This document shows, piece after piece, positions 14,968 to 15,284 of a stretch of 15,284 nucleotides of DNA. The notes beneath the pieces were generated by a model that saw only the letters and a program-made list of their open reading frames with translations, was not told where the DNA came from and did not search any database. The translations under genes and the position numbers were made by a program. The stretch lies in the NCBI GenBank assembly GCA_021793055.1, contig JAJYTL010000042.1:1-15284 (forward strand), written 5' to 3'. The DNA is from Pseudomonadota bacterium. Its GTDB lineage: Bacteria; Pseudomonadota; Alphaproteobacteria; Ferrovibrionales; Ferrovibrionaceae. Position 1 is the stretch's first letter; each line of letters starts with the position of its first letter.

Positions 14968-15284
14968 ATGGCCACCTTTTCCTTCGACGTCGCGCATCTT
15001 CTGGCGGGCCTTCTCGTCCTCGCCAGCCTGATGATGCTCTATCAGGACCGCATGCTCGCGCTCCTAAGCGTGCTCGCACTGCATTCGCTCATCCTCGCCC
15101 TCGCGGTAGCCTGGCAGGCGCATCTACAGGACGCGCCGCATCTCTACGTCACCGCGACGATCGCGCTCGGCTTCAAGGCCATGTTCATTCCCTGGGCGCT
15201 GCGGCGCATGGTGATCCGGCTCGGCATCCACCGTGAGATCGAGACCGTGGTCGGGATTGGCCCCACCATGCTGGCGGGCATGGC
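14968..15284 (+). CDS. hyfE: Hydrogenase-4 component E-like membrane subunit, 5' part
   Basis: The frame opens at ATG 14968, 4 bp after hyfC, and is still open at the window end after about 105 codons; HyfE is about 216 residues. The visible part begins MATFSFDVAHLLAGLLVLAS and has three hydrophobic segments (about 8-24, 30-50 and 60-78), followed by FKAMFIPWALRRMVIRLG and a charged HREIETVVGIGP loop. This matches the NuoK-like half of HyfE, a small membrane subunit of the complex's proton-moving arm, in its usual place after hyfC. The order regulator-hyfB-hyfC-hyfE lacks hyfD, common in shorter group 4 operons; hyfF, hyfG and hyfI-like genes would be expected next. Confidence 0.87.
   Translation, partial: MATFSFDVAHLLAGLLVLASLMMLYQDRMLALLSVLALHSLILALAVAWQAHLQDAPHLYVTATIALGFKAMFIPWALRRMVIRLGIHREIETVVGIGPTMLAGM

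Overview
The window is high-GC, gene-dense DNA with the character of an alphaproteobacterial chromosome, probably Rhodospirillales-like. This rests on protein style: the CysK subtype with EGTAGNTG, the MetC form, the Zur N-terminus, and a regulator fused in overlap to a hydrogenase-4-type membrane operon. The assignment is inference from remembered families. No rRNA, tRNA, CRISPR array, insertion sequence or phage gene was recognised.

Left part (1-6030, all + strand). It opens with the C-terminal end of an IlvD/Edd-family dehydratase, which has a possible intrinsic terminator running into its stop codon. After a 295-bp gap comes a compact run of housekeeping and sulfur genes: mazG (NTP pyrophosphohydrolase), a NUDIX ADP-sugar pyrophosphatase, cysteine synthase, an AlaX-type alanyl-tRNA editing protein, 3-mercaptopyruvate sulfurtransferase (sseA) and cystathionine beta-lyase (metC). 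The first two genes clean nucleotide pools. The last four make, use or break down cysteine, plus one tRNA proofreading enzyme.

Middle (6172-8080). A zur repressor on the - strand is divergent from a ZnuA-like periplasmic protein. Between them lies a promoter whose -10 region sits in a Zur-box-like palindrome. The ZnuA-like protein has lost two of the three expected zinc-ligand histidines, and no znuB or znuC lies beside it.

7781-9889. Two gap-free paralogues (about 58% identical) of an unrecognised charged, helical protein of about 98 residues flank a dead serine/alanine-glyoxylate aminotransferase gene. The dead gene has two frameshifts, and an ochre stop replaces the codon of the catalytic PLP lysine.

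Right part (9963-15284). A membrane-embedded family 2 glycosyltransferase of the hyaluronan/chitin/NodC synthase type lies on the - strand. A roughly 400-bp non-coding stretch follows, holding a perfect 12-bp inverted repeat and, at its end, three helically phased GTTTA elements. These elements lead straight into a small XRE-type regulator, which overlaps by 4 bp the first gene of an energy-converting complex: hyfB, hyfC and the start of hyfE. The catalytic subunits lie beyond the window, so whether this is a true [NiFe] hydrogenase or a hydrogenase-like complex cannot be decided here.

The points most worth a second look are the histidine-poor ZnuA, the paralogous small genes around a dead enzyme, and the regulator-coupled hyf-like operon with its repeat-rich leader.
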